A stretch of DNA of 64,000 nt from Curvibacter sp. CHRR-16 (GCF_018474005.1 NZ_JAHCSH010000002.1:186001-250000), one strand, 5' to 3'. Positions 9,097 through 21,570 are shown, counted from the stretch's first letter. Program-made: numbers and translations. The notes: generated from the letters alone by a model not told the origin.

Positions 9097-9573
9097 TCAG
9101 TGGTGGTGACCGTGGGCACCGTGCACGTGGCCGTGGGCGATTTCTTCTTCGCTGGCAGCGCGCACTTCCAGCACCTTCAAGTCCAAGCGAATGGCTTTGC
9201 CCGCCAAGGGGTGGTTGCCGTCCAGATGGACTTCAGGGCCCTTGATCTTGATCACGGTGAACACAATGGTTTGTCCATCGTCGCTGCGACCTTCGAGCTG
9301 GCCACCCACCTTCACACCCGGGGGAAATTGGGTTTTGGGGATGGTGCGCACCAAGGACTCATCGCGCTCACCAAAGGCCTCAGAGGGTGCCAAATCGATG
9401 ATTGCGCCAAAGCCAGCGGCTTGGCCTTCCAAAGTGGCCTCGACCTTGGGGAAGATGTTGCCGTAACCGCCATGCAAGTAGGCAATGGGCTCTTGGCTTT
9501 GATCCAACAGTTTGCCGTTGGTGTCAAGCAGTTTGAATTGCAGTGTGACTGCGGTGTCTTTGCTGATGTTCAT
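9097..9573 (-). CDS. slyD: FKBP-type peptidyl-prolyl isomerase, SlyD-like
   Basis: 158-residue FKBP-fold isomerase with an inserted IF chaperone flap, as in SlyD. It starts with the typical strand VTLQFKLLDTNGKLLD; IAYLHGGYGNIFPKVEATLEG at about 27-47 is the FKBP core entry, and NHPLAGKAIRLDLKV at about 120-134 is the family end motif. The tail is His-rich (HGHVHGAHGHHH), fitting nickel or other metal binding. SlyD acts in the cytoplasm on protein folding and nickel delivery. It is divergent from grxD. Confidence 0.92.
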   Translation of the reverse strand: MNISKDTAVTLQFKLLDTNGKLLDQSQEPIAYLHGGYGNIFPKVEATLEGQAAGFGAIIDLAPSEAFGERDESLVRTIPKTQFPPGVKVGGQLEGRSDDGQTIVFTVIKIKGPEVHLDGNHPLAGKAIRLDLKVLEVRAASEEEIAHGHVHGAHGHHH

Positions 9574-9659
9574 AGTGCGATTATCCTTGCAAGCGTTGCT
9601 GACCCGGCCAGAGTGAAATAATCGGGGTTTATTTCCCCTGTCTAACGAAGGAAACGACT

Positions 9660-9983
9660 ATGTCAGACGTACAACAACAAATTGCTGAGTTGGTGAAGAA
9701 CAATGAGGTGCTCTTGTTCATGAAAGGCACCGCCAGCTTCCCCCAATGCGGTTTCTCGGGCCGTGCAGTGCAAATCCTCAAAGCCTGCGGCGTCGATGCC
9801 AAAGCCATCAAAACCGTGAATGTGCTGGAAGACGATGGCATCCGCCAAGGCATCAAGGAATTCAGCAACTGGCCCACCATCCCACAGCTTTACATCAAGG
9901 GCGAGTTCATTGGCGGCTCGGACATCATGATGGAGATGTACGAAAACGGCGAACTGCAAAAACTGGTGGGAGCCAGCACCTAA
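9660..9983 (+). CDS. grxD: Monothiol glutaredoxin
   Basis: 107-residue monothiol glutaredoxin with the CGFS active site (residues 30-33, in PQCGFSGRAV) and the glutathione-binding segments TIPQLYIKGEFIGG and DIM. This class (Grx4/GrxD) binds a [2Fe-2S] cluster with glutathione and delivers it to other proteins. The start ATG at 9660 follows GAAGGAAACG. It is followed 27 bases later by a GGDEF/EAL gene in the same direction. Confidence 0.96.
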   Translation: MSDVQQQIAELVKNNEVLLFMKGTASFPQCGFSGRAVQILKACGVDAKAIKTVNVLEDDGIRQGIKEFSNWPTIPQLYIKGEFIGGSDIMMEMYENGELQKLVGAST

Positions 9984-10010
9984 GCTACCCCCAACCAGGC
10001 ACCACAGACC

Positions 10011-11933
10011 ATGCTGCCGCAACTGCAACGCCTGCTAGGTCCTTCGACTGCGCAGCATGAAGCAGTGCGGCAGCGGCGTTTGATGCAAATGGCGCTGCTC
10101 GTGCTGGTGTCTTTTTCGGGTACGGCCGTGCTCTACGGGCTGCGCGACCGTTGGGATTTGGTACTGCCGCTGACGCTGACAGCCACCCTCATGTTGCCCG
10201 TACTGTGGATGGTGCACCATGGCATGCACCAATGGGGCATGCAAGTCATGCTGATGGGCGTCACCATCGCCATAAGCTACATGCTCTGGATCAATGAGGG
10301 CTTGCAAGACACCGTCTTGCTGTCTTACCCGGTGATTTTGTCCGCTGCAGCCCAACTCATGAGTCCGCGCCGCTTTTGGGTGCTGCTGGCCTGCATGCTG
10401 GGCTGTGTGTTGCTGATTGGCTTGGGCACGCAGTATGGATGGCGCAGTGTCCAAATTCCCAGCACCATCGATGAACGCATCACCGACAGCCTAACGATTC
10501 TGATCGTCAATGGCTTTGTGATCTGGTTCTTGAGCCGAGACATGCAGCACGCTCAGTTGCGTTTGCAGCGCCAGCTCAAACGCTTGCAAGCATCGGAGCG
10601 GCGCATGGCCTATTTGGCCCAGCACGATAGCCTGACCGAGTTGCCCAACCGTGCCTTGGCCTGCGATCTGCTAGAGCGCGCCATGCAGCGCTCCAGCGAA
10701 GAGGGCTACGCGCCTTTGGCCCTGCTGTTCATCGACATGGACAACTTCAAAGAGGTGAACGACACCTTGGGGCACAGCGCGGGTGATGAATTTCTGCGCT
10801 GCATTGCTGAACGCCTGCGCAGCGCAGTGCGTGAGAGCGACATTGTGGCCCGCCAAGGCGGCGACGAATTTTTGGTCTGCCTGACCGATGTGGTGGATGA
10901 CGAATCGGTACGCCATGTGGCGCAGCAAATACTGCACAACATGGGCCAACCATTGGTGCTGCGGGGCTTGAGCATCGTGCCCTCTTGCTCCATAGGCGTA
11001 GCACTCTTTCCCACCCATGGCCGCAGTTTTGACGAGTTGCTGCGTTACGCCGATTTGGCCATGTACCAAGCCAAAGAGGCCGGACGCAACACCTACCGGA
11101 TCTACGACGAGAGCATCCACTCCGGCATCAACGAGCACCTGCACCTCATCTCCAGCCTGCGCCAGGCCTTGCTGCACAACGAATTCGTGCTGCATTACCA
11201 GCCTGTTTTTGACTTGCGCAGCGGCCACTTGGTGGGTGCAGAAGCGCTGATTCGCTGGCAGCACCCCAGCCTCGGACTGATGGCGCCGGGCAACTTCATT
11301 GCCACAGCCGAGAAATCGGGGCTGATCATCGAAATAGGCCAATGGGTGCTGGAAAACGCCTGTCGCCAAATGCAAACTTGGCGCCAAGCGGGTTGCCCCC
11401 CCCTGCTGCTGTCGGTCAACCTCTCACCCGTGCAATTTCGCCGCGGCAATTTGCCCGAACTGGTGAACAACGCGCTCTTACACAGCGGCCTGCCCGCGCA
11501 GTTGCTGGAGCTGGAGGTGACCGAATCGACTTTGATCGAGGACGTCGAAGGATTTATCCACATCCTGCAGCAGCTCAAGGGTTTGGGGCTGCGCATCGCG
11601 GTAGACGACTTTGGCACCGGTTACTCCAACCTGTCTTCCTTGCAGCGTTTCCCGGTGGACAAGCTCAAGATTGACCAAAGCTTTGTGCGCCGCCTGCTGC
11701 TGGGCGAGAAAGACGTTGCCATGGTGCGCACCATCATCCACCTGGCCAAGAGTTTGGAGCTGCAAGTCACGGCCGAGGGCGTGGAAGACATGGCCACGCA
11801 CGACATGCTGCGCAGCCTAGGCTGCGACATGGCCCAAGGCTATGGTCTGGGCAAGCCCAAAACCGCCGAGCAATTTGCCGCCTTCTGGCACACCTACAGC
11901 TTGGTGCAGCCCCACGCAGCTCGCTTGCACTGA
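10011..11933 (+). CDS. Membrane GGDEF/EAL protein (c-di-GMP synthesis and breakdown)
   Basis: 640 residues. The first 180 hold five or six hydrophobic helices, a membrane sensor of unrecognised type. The GGDEF domain is intact (QGGDEF, with the RESD inhibitory site five residues before it, and DMDNFKEVNDTLGHS). The EAL domain is also intact: EALIRW, NLSPVQF, EVTEST, DDFGTGYSNLS, KIDQSF, AEGVED and QGYGLGKP. Either activity is possible; which dominates cannot be read from sequence. It starts with ATG 27 bases after grxD and ends convergent with the transglycosylase gene. Confidence 0.92.
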   Translation: MLPQLQRLLGPSTAQHEAVRQRRLMQMALLVLVSFSGTAVLYGLRDRWDLVLPLTLTATLMLPVLWMVHHGMHQWGMQVMLMGVTIAISYMLWINEGLQDTVLLSYPVILSAAAQLMSPRRFWVLLACMLGCVLLIGLGTQYGWRSVQIPSTIDERITDSLTILIVNGFVIWFLSRDMQHAQLRLQRQLKRLQASERRMAYLAQHDSLTELPNRALACDLLERAMQRSSEEGYAPLALLFIDMDNFKEVNDTLGHSAGDEFLRCIAERLRSAVRESDIVARQGGDEFLVCLTDVVDDESVRHVAQQILHNMGQPLVLRGLSIVPSCSIGVALFPTHGRSFDELLRYADLAMYQAKEAGRNTYRIYDESIHSGINEHLHLISSLRQALLHNEFVLHYQPVFDLRSGHLVGAEALIRWQHPSLGLMAPGNFIATAEKSGLIIEIGQWVLENACRQMQTWRQAGCPPLLLSVNLSPVQFRRGNLPELVNNALLHSGLPAQLLELEVTESTLIEDVEGFIHILQQLKGLGLRIAVDDFGTGYSNLSSLQRFPVDKLKIDQSFVRRLLLGEKDVAMVRTIIHLAKSLELQVTAEGVEDMATHDMLRSLGCDMAQGYGLGKPKTAEQFAAFWHTYSLVQPHAARLH

Positions 11934-11970
11934 CGGCACGCCTGGCCTGCCCTTTCGGCCACGGGTGGAT

Positions 11971-12597
11971 TTATCGGCCTTCGGTCCAGACCCAGTTCTT
12001 TTGTGCTGCTAGCACGGCATTGGGGTACGCTGGCTTGCCACGCGAGCCGTTGTAGCGCCCCAGCGCCATGTACAGGTCCCCTTTTTCCATGTCGAGGTAG
12101 TGACGCAAGATGACGCAGCCAAAGCGCAAATTGGCTTGCAGGTGGAACAAGGCGCTGGCATCGCCATCGCCAATGCTGCGTGTCCAAAACGGCATCACTT
12201 GCATATAGCCCCGGGCCCCGACCGAACTGACAGCAAATTTGCGGAAATTGCTCTCCACCTGAATCAAGCCCAGCACCAGCGACACATCCAAACCGGCACG
12301 CTGGCTCTCGTACCAGACAGTTTGCAAAAACTCCTTGCGCGTGAGCCAGTCGGTTTTTTTCTTTTGCAAACGCGTGCTCATAGCGCCCAGCCAACGCAAG
12401 TAACGCAGGCGGGCTTCGGTGCTGGCAAATACAGGCTCTGCAGGGGCTTGCTTGGCCACAGCCGCACTCAGGGCGGTACGCACGGAGTCGGACAGGGGCT
12501 CTTCAATCTGCGCCCCCGCTCTGGCTTGCTGCAAAATTGATAGCACCCCCAGCAATACCAGCAAGCTGTACAGGCCGATTTGCTTAAAAAACGCCAC
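11971..12597 (-). CDS. Lytic murein transglycosylase (SLT domain)
   Basis: Secreted SLT-type transglycosylase that cleaves peptidoglycan glycan strands. The proposed GTG start at 12597 gives a good signal peptide ([18 protein letters not shown], cleavage after QQARA) and a 208-residue protein; starts further upstream inside proS are possible but less convincing. The SLT fold shows [20 protein letters not shown] with the catalytic Glu in IQVES, then [12 protein letters not shown], a long helix, and ALGRYNGS at about 183-190. It lies directly downstream of proS on the same strand. The gene contains one member of the 17-base palindrome family at 12528. Confidence 0.83.
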   Translation of the reverse strand: MAFFKQIGLYSLLVLLGVLSILQQARAGAQIEEPLSDSVRTALSAAVAKQAPAEPVFASTEARLRYLRWLGAMSTRLQKKKTDWLTRKEFLQTVWYESQRAGLDVSLVLGLIQVESNFRKFAVSSVGARGYMQVMPFWTRSIGDGDASALFHLQANLRFGCVILRHYLDMEKGDLYMALGRYNGSRGKPAYPNAVLAAQKNWVWTEGR

Positions 12598-12646
12598 CAA
12601 CCCAGCCCGCAGCCCAACGCCACCGAGGCGCTGGGGCGGCAAGGCC

Positions 12647-14389
12647 TCACACACTGACACGGGCACGCACGTGGGCCGCAATATCGGCCACCGCCACCTT
12701 AGTGGCCGCGCTGTCGCGGCGGTGCTGGTACTCCACCACACCTTCCTTGAGTGCGCGGTCGCCAATCGTCACGCGGTGCGGCACACCGATCAACTCCCAG
12801 TCGGCAAACATGGCTCCGGGGCGCTCGTTGCGGTCGTCCAGAATCACGTCAACGCCAGCGCCCAGCAAGTTTGCGTAAAGCGCATCAGCAGCGGCCTTGA
12901 CTTCAGGGAAACGATCAGGGCTGATGGGGCAAATCACCACGGTAAAGGGCGCAATCGCGTCGGGCCAGATGATGCCCTTCTCGTCGTGGTTTTGCTCGAT
13001 GGCCGCGGCAGGCAGGCGGCTGATACCGATGCCATAGCAGCCCATTTCCATGAACTGGGGTTTGCCGGTTTCGTCCAAGAAAGTGGCATTCATGGCCTTG
13101 CTGTACTTGGTGCCGAGGTAGAACACGTGGCCCACCTCGATGCCACGCTCAATGGCCAGCACACCCTTGCCGTCGGGCGAGAGGTCACCTGCCACCACAT
13201 TGCGAATGTCGGCAATCAAGGTTGGCTCGGGCAAATCACGGCCCCAGTTCACGCCACGGATGTGGAAATCCTCTTCGTTGGCACCGCAAATCCAATCCGC
13301 CATGACCGCCACATCGCGGTCGGCCACCATCTTGACGGGCTTTTTCAAACCCACTGGGCCCAAGTAACCGGGCTTGGAACCAAAGTGCTCCTCGATCTCG
13401 GCCAAGGTGGCAAAGCGAAAGTCGGCCAAGCCGGGCAATTTGCCGACCTTGACCTCGTTCATCTCGTGGTCGCCACGCAGCAGCAGCAGCCAGACTTGAC
13501 TCTTGAGCACCGTGCCCTTGTCGTCCTTCTCATCGGTGGCAAGCACCAGCGATTTGATGGTGGAAGACAGTGGCACCCCCAAAAACTCGGCCACATCGGC
13601 ACATGTGGACTTGCCGGGCGTAGCCACCTTTTCCATCGGGATGCCGGCAGCAGGGCGCGGGCCAGTGGGGGCCAAGGCTTCGGCTTTCTCGATATTGGCG
13701 GCGTAATCGCTGGTCGGACAATAGATGATGGCATCTTCACCGGTGGAGGCGATCACCTGGAACTCTTCGCTCAAGTCGCCACCAATGGCACCGCTGTCGG
13801 CCGCAACGGCGCGGTAACGCAGGCCAAAGCGGTCAAAAATCTGGCGGTAGGCTTGTGCCATCACTTGGTAGCTGGCTTTGGCGCTGGCCTGGTCGCGGTC
13901 AAAGCTGTAGGCGTCTTTCATGATGAATTCACGCCCGCGCATCAGTCCAAAGCGGGGGCGGCGCTCGTCACGGAATTTGGTCTGGATCTGGTACAGGTTG
14001 ATGGGCAACTGCTTGTAGCTCTTGATCTCTTGGCGGGCAATGTCAGTCACCACCTCTTCGCTGGTGGGCTGGATGATGAAGTCATGCCCATGGCGGTCTT
14101 GGATGCGCAGCAGCTCGGGGCCCATCTTGTCAAAACGGCCTGTCTCTTGCCACAGCGTAGCAGGCTGCACCATGGGCATGGTGCACTCCACGGCACCGGC
14201 ACGGTTCATCTCCTCGCGCACGATGGCTTCCACCTTGCGAATGACGCGCAGCCCCATGGGCATGTAGTTGTAGATACCGGCGCCCAGCTTTTTGATCATG
14301 CCAGCACGGGTCATGAGCTTGTGGCTCACCACCTCGGCATCGGCGGGCGCTTCTTTGAGGGTGGAGATAAGGAATTGGGAGGCTTTCAT
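12647..14389 (-). CDS. proS: Prolyl-tRNA synthetase
   Basis: Class II aminoacyl-tRNA synthetase, 580 residues, the long bacterial type with an inserted editing domain. Motif 1 region [20 protein letters not shown] (about 37-56), motif 2 [20 protein letters not shown] (about 138-157), motif 3 [15 protein letters not shown] (about 440-455), the editing insertion at about 220-400 and a C-terminal anticodon-binding domain ([14 protein letters not shown]). It is divergent from rppH. Confidence 0.97.
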   Translation of the reverse strand: MKASQFLISTLKEAPADAEVVSHKLMTRAGMIKKLGAGIYNYMPMGLRVIRKVEAIVREEMNRAGAVECTMPMVQPATLWQETGRFDKMGPELLRIQDRHGHDFIIQPTSEEVVTDIARQEIKSYKQLPINLYQIQTKFRDERRPRFGLMRGREFIMKDAYSFDRDQASAKASYQVMAQAYRQIFDRFGLRYRAVAADSGAIGGDLSEEFQVIASTGEDAIIYCPTSDYAANIEKAEALAPTGPRPAAGIPMEKVATPGKSTCADVAEFLGVPLSSTIKSLVLATDEKDDKGTVLKSQVWLLLLRGDHEMNEVKVGKLPGLADFRFATLAEIEEHFGSKPGYLGPVGLKKPVKMVADRDVAVMADWICGANEEDFHIRGVNWGRDLPEPTLIADIRNVVAGDLSPDGKGVLAIERGIEVGHVFYLGTKYSKAMNATFLDETGKPQFMEMGCYGIGISRLPAAAIEQNHDEKGIIWPDAIAPFTVVICPISPDRFPEVKAAADALYANLLGAGVDVILDDRNERPGAMFADWELIGVPHRVTIGDRALKEGVVEYQHRRDSAATKVAVADIAAHVRARVSV

Positions 14390-14482
14390 CGCTTGTGTCA
14401 GGGAAAAACTGGAGGCTTATTCACTTGCTGCCGGTATATGCCTGTGCATAATGGCTGCAGTTTAAAAATTTGGGGTTTGATT

Positions 14483-15154
14483 ATGCTCGACCGGGACGGT
14501 TTTCGGCCCAACGTTGGCATCGTCTTGCTCAACCACAGGAATCAGGTATTTTGGGGCAAGCGCATACGCTCGCACTCATGGCAGTTTCCCCAAGGCGGCA
14601 TTGACCGCGGCGAAACGCCTGAGCAGGCGATGTACCGCGAGCTGCACGAGGAAATTGGGCTCAGCCCGGAGCACGTGACCATCGTTGCCCGTACCCGAAA
14701 TTGGTTGCGCTACGAGGTGCCAGACCGCTTCATCCGCCGTGAAGCACGGGGCCACTACAAGGGCCAAAAACAAATTTGGTTTCTGCTCCGTCTGGTTGGC
14801 CCAGACTGGAACCTGAATCTGCGTGCCACCAATCACCCGGAGTTCGATGCTTGGCGTTGGAACGACTACTGGGTGCCACTGGATGCAGTGATCGAGTTCA
14901 AGCGCGGCGTGTACGAGATGGCACTGACCGAGTTGGCCCGCTACCTGCCACGCAACGAGCCCCGCAACCGCTACCTGCGCCAAAGTAGCCGCCCACGCGA
15001 AAACCGTGCCGCAGAAAGCGCCGACTCCACGGCTGGTGCAGCCGCCCCCATGACCGTGGTGCATGGCTTGCGAGGGCTTTACCCCCCCAAGGACTTGCCA
15101 CCGGGTGCAAGTTTTGACCCCCAGCCACCAACTGATTTTGGTGAGCTCAATTGA
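14483..15154 (+). CDS. rppH: RNA pyrophosphohydrolase
   Basis: Nudix enzyme that removes pyrophosphate from 5'-triphosphate mRNA and starts RNase E-dependent decay. The 223-residue protein begins [17 protein letters not shown], the standard RppH start. The Nudix box is [20 protein letters not shown] plus IGL at about 38-60. The C-terminal 70 residues form a low-complexity tail after [11 protein letters not shown], as in betaproteobacterial members. The frame extends far upstream antisense to proS, but the ATG at 14483 (after TTTGGGG) is the only plausible start. A terminator follows at once. Confidence 0.95.
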   Translation: MLDRDGFRPNVGIVLLNHRNQVFWGKRIRSHSWQFPQGGIDRGETPEQAMYRELHEEIGLSPEHVTIVARTRNWLRYEVPDRFIRREARGHYKGQKQIWFLLRLVGPDWNLNLRATNHPEFDAWRWNDYWVPLDAVIEFKRGVYEMALTELARYLPRNEPRNRYLRQSSRPRENRAAESADSTAGAAAPMTVVHGLRGLYPPKDLPPGASFDPQPPTDFGELN

Positions 15155-15186
15155 AAAAGGCCTGCTAACAAAGCAGGCCTTTTTTG
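15155..15186. terminator. Bidirectional terminator between rppH and proB
   Basis: A stem AAAAGGCCTGCT / AGCAGGCCTTTT with a short AACAA loop, flanked by A-run and T-run, so it can end transcription from both sides. It begins at the rppH stop codon and ends about 20 bases from the proB stop. Confidence 0.9.
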
Positions 15187-15204
15187 TGTGCGCCGTCAGC
15201 AGAA

Positions 15205-17507
<2,303 letters not shown>

Positions 17508-17765
17508 TTAAGCAGCAGTCACATTCACGGTGTGCTTGTTCAGCGCGCCCTTGACGTCAAAGCTCACATGTCCGTCCACCAAAGCGAACAGGGTGTGGTC
17601 TTTGCCGATGCCAACGTTCGCACCGGGGTGGAACTTGGTACCGCGTTGGCGCACGATGATGGAACCAGCAGTAATCAACTCACCACCGAAAGCCTTCACA
17701 CCGAGCATCTTTGGCTTGGAGTCACGTCCGTTGCGCGTAGAGCCGCCGCCTTTTTTCTGTGCCAT
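17508..17765 (-). CDS. rpmA: 50S ribosomal protein L27
   Basis: 85-residue L27 of the large subunit, near the peptidyl-transferase centre. It begins [19 protein letters not shown] and has the family stretch [20 protein letters not shown]. The N-terminus begins directly with the mature-like form; no cleavable extension is present. It lies 16 bases after rplU. Confidence 0.98.
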   Translation of the reverse strand: MAQKKGGGSTRNGRDSKPKMLGVKAFGGELITAGSIIVRQRGTKFHPGANVGIGKDHTLFALVDGHVSFDVKGALNKHTVNVTAA

Positions 17766-17781
17766 GACTTACGTCCTTTGC

Positions 17782-18093
17782 TTACGCCTTGATTGCGCCG
17801 ATTTCCAGTTCTGTGAACTGTTGGCGATGACCTTGGTGCTTTTGATAGTGTTTACGACGGCGCATCTTGAAGATGCGAACCTTGTCGTGCTTGCCGTGGG
17901 ACACCACTTTGACAGTCACAGTTGCACCAGCCACCAGGGGAGTGCCAACCTTCAACTCTGCTCCGTTGCCCACCGCGAGAACCTGATCAAACACGATCTC
18001 TTGGCCAACTTCCGCAGCAATCTGTTCTACCTTAATTTTTTCGCCAGAAGCAACACGATATTGTTTGCCTCCGGTTTTTATGACCGCGTACAT
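17782..18093 (-). CDS. rplU: 50S ribosomal protein L21
   Basis: 103-residue L21. It begins [14 protein letters not shown] and carries the basic segment [20 protein letters not shown] at its end, which binds 23S rRNA. An ACGAGG ribosome site precedes the ATG. It is the first gene of the rplU-rpmA-(obgE-proB) unit and has a good promoter upstream. Confidence 0.98.
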   Translation of the reverse strand: MYAVIKTGGKQYRVASGEKIKVEQIAAEVGQEIVFDQVLAVGNGAELKVGTPLVAGATVTVKVVSHGKHDKVRIFKMRRRKHYQKHQGHRQQFTELEIGAIKA

Positions 18094-18140
18094 GTAAACC
18101 TCGTTAGAAATTTTCTGTAGACCATTCCACAGAACTCCGC

Positions 18141-18169
18141 ATTCTACTATTCATCAAGATTGAATGCAA
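18141..18169 (-). promoter_or_regulatory. Sigma-70-type promoter for rplU
   Basis: On the minus strand TTGCAT, 17 bases, TAGAAT: close to consensus with ideal spacing. It lies about 48 to 76 bases before the rplU start codon. Confidence 0.65.
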
Positions 18170-18203
18170 CCAACAGACCAGACGGGGGTTGGGGCTTCCT
18201 ATA

Positions 18204-19217
18204 ATGCTCAGTACTCTGACTCGTTGGTGGCCCATCTTGCAAACGAACCATTCCACAGCCAATTTGCTGCAGATCATCCAAGACGACATGCGCCAAGTTG
18301 ATGCGCTGATTGCTACACGCCTGAACTCTGGTGTTCCCTTGGTTGGCAGCGTAGCGCAGCACATCATCACTTCTGGCGGAAAGCGTTTGCGCCCTGTCCT
18401 ACTGCTGTTGACATCAGCCGCTTTGGGTTACCAAGGCGAATACCGCCATAGCTTGGCAGCCGTAGTGGAGTTCATTCACACCGCCACCTTGCTGCACGAC
18501 GATGTGGTGGACGAATCCACCTTGCGCCGCGGCAACCTCACCGCCAATGCCACTTTTGGCAATGCCGCCAGCGTGCTGGTAGGCGACTTCTTGTATTCGC
18601 GGGCCTTCCAGATGATGGTGGAAGCGGGCGACATGCGCATCTTGTCGGTACTGGCCGACGCCACCAATGTGATTGCCGAGGGCGAAGTACTGCAGCTCAT
18701 GAACATGCACAACGCCGACTTGGACGAAACCGCTTATCTGCAAGTCATCCGCTCCAAAACAGCCAAATTGTTTGAAGCCAGCGCCCGTGTTGGCGCCATC
18801 TTGGCCCAAGCCAATAGCACGCAAGAAGAGGCCGCAGCCACTTACGGCCAAGCCTTGGGGTCGGCCTTCCAAATCATTGACGACATCTTGGATTACGTGG
18901 GTGACCAAACGACTCTGGGCAAAAACCTGGGAGACGACTTGCGCGAAGGCAAATGCACGCTCCCACTCATTGCCGCCATGCGTCTGAGCAATCCCACAGA
19001 CAAAGCGCTGATTCAACACGCCATTCAAGAAGGCAGCATCGATGAACTGCAAGCAATCCAACGCATTGTCACCACTAGCGGTGCTTTGGATGTCGCGCGC
19101 CAAGTCGCCTTGGACGAAGCGCACCGCGCCAAGGCTGCCGCACTGCAATTGCCGTCAAATAAACATCAAACGACCTTAGTAGAATTGGCTGAGTACTTGC
19201 ATTCCCGCACGTACTGA
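18204..19217 (+). CDS. ispB: All-trans polyprenyl diphosphate synthase (octaprenyl type)
   Basis: Condenses isopentenyl diphosphates to the side chain of ubiquinone. About 337 residues from the ATG at 18204 (a TTG at 18189 is also in frame). Motifs: GGKRLRPVLLLL, first aspartate-rich motif LLHDDVVDESTLRRG, second IIDDILDYVGD, and the KTAKLFEASARVGAIL helix. Chain length cannot be proved from sequence, but the context (divergent from rplU, as in many proteobacteria) fits IspB. Confidence 0.92.
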   Translation: MLSTLTRWWPILQTNHSTANLLQIIQDDMRQVDALIATRLNSGVPLVGSVAQHIITSGGKRLRPVLLLLTSAALGYQGEYRHSLAAVVEFIHTATLLHDDVVDESTLRRGNLTANATFGNAASVLVGDFLYSRAFQMMVEAGDMRILSVLADATNVIAEGEVLQLMNMHNADLDETAYLQVIRSKTAKLFEASARVGAILAQANSTQEEAAATYGQALGSAFQIIDDILDYVGDQTTLGKNLGDDLREGKCTLPLIAAMRLSNPTDKALIQHAIQEGSIDELQAIQRIVTTSGALDVARQVALDEAHRAKAAALQLPSNKHQTTLVELAEYLHSRTY

Positions 19218-19237
19218 GGTGCCTCCAAGGCACGATT

Positions 19238-19314
19238 CGGGGTGTAGCTTAGCCTGGTAGAGCGCTACGTTCGGGACGTAGAGGCCGGAGGTTCGAATCC
19301 TCTCACCCCGACCA
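19238..19314 (+). tRNA. tRNA-Pro (anticodon CGG)
   Basis: 77 bases with encoded CCA. Acceptor stem CGGGGTG/CACCCCG, D arm TAGC..GGTAGAGC, anticodon arm CTACG-TTCGGGA-CGTAG giving anticodon CGG, T arm with GTTCGAATC. Closely similar in plan to E. coli ProK. Confidence 0.97.
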
Positions 19315-19330
19315 CGAAAGCTGTCACACC

Positions 19331-20512
19331 ATGAAAATTGCTATTGCAGGAACAGGCTATGTCGGCCTGTCCAACGCCGTCTTGCTGGCCCAGCACCATG
19401 AAGTGGTTGCGCTGGACATCATTCCCGAAAAAGTAGCTTTGCTCAATGCACGCAAAAGCCCCATTGAAGATGCCGAACTGCAAGACTATCTGAGCACAAA
19501 GTCGCTGCAACTCAAAGCCACTACAGACAAGGCAGAGGCTTACCGCGGGGCAGATTACGTAGTCATTGCCACCCCCACCAATTACGACGAAACCACCAAC
19601 TACTTCGACACCAGCAGCATTGAAGCCGTGGTGGCCGATGTCATGCAGCACGCCCCCAACGCGGTGATGGTGATTAAGAGCACCATCCCAGTGGGCTACA
19701 CCGCCAAGCTGCGTGCCCAAACGGGTAGCTCCAACATCATCTTCAGCCCCGAGTTTTTGCGTGAAGGGCGAGCACTCTACGACAACTTGCACCCCAGCCG
19801 CATCGTCGTAGGTGAAGCCTCAGGCGAGGTCGGCAGCGAACGCGCCCAAACCTTTGCCAAATTGCTGCAGCAAGGGGCTATTAAGCAAAACGTCCCCGTG
19901 CTGCACACAGGCAGCACAGAGGCAGAAGCGATCAAGCTGTTTGCCAACACCTACTTGGCCATGCGCGTGGCCTACTTCAATGAACTGGACACCTACGCCG
20001 CAACCCATGGCCTGGACACCCGCCAGATCATTGACGGCGTGAGCTTGGATCCGCGCATTGGCAACCACTACAACAATCCCAGCTTTGGCTATGGAGGGTA
20101 TTGCCTCCCCAAAGACACCAAACAACTGCTGGCCAACTACAACGATGTGCCGCAAAACATCATGCGCGCCATTGTCGATAGCAACTCCACCCGCAAAGAC
20201 TTTTGCGCCTTCGACATCCTCAAACGCCAGCCCAAAGTGGTGGGCATCTACCGCTTGGTGATGAAAGCGGGCAGTGACAACTTCCGCAGCAGCAGCATCC
20301 AAGGCATCATGAAGCGCATCAAGGCCAAAGGTGTGGAAGTCATCGTCTACGAACCAGCACTGAAAGAAGACAGCTTCTTCAACAGCCGTGTGGTGCGCGA
20401 TTTGGAAGCCTTCAAACGCGAGGCCGATGTCATCGTTGCCAACCGCAAAACCGACGTTTTGGACGATGTGCAGAACAAGGTCTACACCCGCGACTTATTC
20501 GGCCAAGACTGA
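19331..20512 (+). CDS. ugd: UDP-glucose 6-dehydrogenase
   Basis: Two-step NAD-dependent oxidation of UDP-glucose to UDP-glucuronate, a precursor for surface polysaccharides. 393 residues, the short E. coli-like type. N-terminal Rossmann motif [13 protein letters not shown], then [26 protein letters not shown], the central helix [16 protein letters not shown], and the catalytic Cys 258 in [14 protein letters not shown]. Its start is 16 bases after tRNA-Pro. No other capsule gene is adjacent. A strong hairpin follows. Confidence 0.95.
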   Translation: MKIAIAGTGYVGLSNAVLLAQHHEVVALDIIPEKVALLNARKSPIEDAELQDYLSTKSLQLKATTDKAEAYRGADYVVIATPTNYDETTNYFDTSSIEAVVADVMQHAPNAVMVIKSTIPVGYTAKLRAQTGSSNIIFSPEFLREGRALYDNLHPSRIVVGEASGEVGSERAQTFAKLLQQGAIKQNVPVLHTGSTEAEAIKLFANTYLAMRVAYFNELDTYAATHGLDTRQIIDGVSLDPRIGNHYNNPSFGYGGYCLPKDTKQLLANYNDVPQNIMRAIVDSNSTRKDFCAFDILKRQPKVVGIYRLVMKAGSDNFRSSSIQGIMKRIKAKGVEVIVYEPALKEDSFFNSRVVRDLEAFKREADVIVANRKTDVLDDVQNKVYTRDLFGQD

Positions 20513-20518
20513 ATATTG

Positions 20519-20545
20519 GCTGCGGGGATTTTTTATCCCCGCAGC
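20519..20545. terminator. Perfect 11-pair hairpin after ugd
   Basis: GCTGCGGGGAT-TTTTT-ATCCCCGCAGC starting 6 bases after the ugd stop. The stem is very stable but no T-run follows, so it may be a terminator of reduced efficiency or an RNA-stabilising end. Its right arm runs into repeat copy 1. Confidence 0.6.
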
Positions 20546-20614
20546 ATGTGCCCAAAGTTGTGAATATCTTTTGGGAAAAGGCGGGAAAGCCTTATTCCAT
20601 GCGGGTTCCACTGG
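20542..20614 (+). repeat. 73-bp direct repeat, copy 1
   Basis: Identical to 22939-23011 except for one base (20581 G against C). It starts CAGCATGTGCCCAAAG and ends GGGTTCCACTGG. It contains an imperfect hairpin (CCCAAAG..CTTTTGGG). After it, weaker similarity goes on for about 25 bases. The pair brackets the lysR-doxX-dioxygenase cassette. Confidence 0.93.
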
Positions 20615-20620
20615 CATGCC

Positions 20621-21550
20621 TCATTTTTCATCAATGCCAAACAATGCCCCCTGTTCACGCAGGGCATCACGCAGTAAACGAAACGCAGGGCCTTGCAGCG
20701 CATTTTTCCGCCAAGCCACCACAGCAGGGAAATCCGGCATGCGATCGCGCCCCTCCCAACCATTCAAAGACAGCTGAACCAAGCGTCCGGCAGCTATGTC
20801 ATCGGCCACCATGTGGATCGGCATACTGCCCCAGCCAGTTCCAGCCAGCAACAAATCACGCTTGGCATTCAAGTCGGTCACGTGCCAAGCATCCAATGAG
20901 TGAACCCCATAGTCTTGGCTACGCGCAGTAGCATTGGCAGCCATCCAGACCAACTGCATGTAGCCACGCAAAGACTCCAGTTCAATAGGCGCTGGCAGTT
21001 GCACCAGTGGGTGGGTAGGGGCGGCGACCGCCACCAACTGGCACTCCAGCCAATGCACCGACTCCATCTCCGAACTGAATGCATTCACTTGGGGAATCAG
21101 GCCCAATTCGGCTTGGCCTGACTGAATCATCGCAAGCGAATCATCAAACGAAGCCGCGACCACCAAACGCACACGCACCAGTGGATAGCGTTGGTGTAGC
21201 TGGGCCAGTGCTTTTGCAGCCGGTGGCAAAGGCACGAAGTTATTGACCACCAGCGTCAAGTTGGCTTCCAACCCCGCCGAGATACTGCCTGCGTGCTGCC
21301 CCACTGCCTCCACATCCAGCAGCACACGCCGCACCCTGGGCAACAAAGCGCGCCCCGCATCGGTCAAGGTGGGCCTGTAAGCAGAGCGATCAAACAGGAC
21401 CAAACCACACTGCTCCTCCAGCCCCTTGATGGCATAGGTGATAGCAGATTGCGCACGGTTGAGTCGCCTTGCTGCTGCCGCAAAGCCGCCCTCATCCACG
21501 ACGGTAATGAAGACCACAAACTGATCCAAGCTGAAATGGTGTTTGAACAT
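20621..21550 (-). CDS. LysR-family transcriptional regulator
   Basis: 309 residues: N-terminal winged helix-turn-helix (LDQFVVFITVVDEGGFAAAA then RRLNRAQSAITYAIKGLEEQ, about 7-47) and a C-terminal substrate-binding fold with the helix-linker TLTDAGRALLPRVRRVLLDV. It is divergent from the DoxX gene with a palindromic T-N11-A box between them, so it probably controls doxX and the dioxygenase. The inducer is unknown. The stop lies only a few bases from repeat copy 1. Confidence 0.93.
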   Translation of the reverse strand: MFKHHFSLDQFVVFITVVDEGGFAAAARRLNRAQSAITYAIKGLEEQCGLVLFDRSAYRPTLTDAGRALLPRVRRVLLDVEAVGQHAGSISAGLEANLTLVVNNFVPLPPAAKALAQLHQRYPLVRVRLVVAASFDDSLAMIQSGQAELGLIPQVNAFSSEMESVHWLECQLVAVAAPTHPLVQLPAPIELESLRGYMQLVWMAANATARSQDYGVHSLDAWHVTDLNAKRDLLLAGTGWGSMPIHMVADDIAAGRLVQLSLNGWEGRDRMPDFPAVVAWRKNALQGPAFRLLRDALREQGALFGIDEK

Positions 21551-21555
21551 TGTCT

Positions 21556-21570
21556 ATCTACTTATTAGAT
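21556..21570 (+). promoter_or_regulatory. LysR-type operator
   Basis: ATCTA-CTTAT-TAGAT, a perfect palindrome that contains the LysR T-N11-A pattern. It lies 6 bases upstream of the lysR start and about 85 bases upstream of doxX, in an A/T-rich stretch, the usual place for an autoregulated LysR box. Confidence 0.6.

Noticed and set aside
12419..14482. Very long open frame joined to the rppH frame, antisense to proS
   Set aside because: It mirrors the codon pattern of proS, has no ribosome site, and the RppH family start is at 14483.
20550..20575. DnaA-box-like TTGTGAATA in the 73-bp repeat
   Set aside because: Two mismatches to TTATCCACA on either reading, single per copy, and no other origin features.
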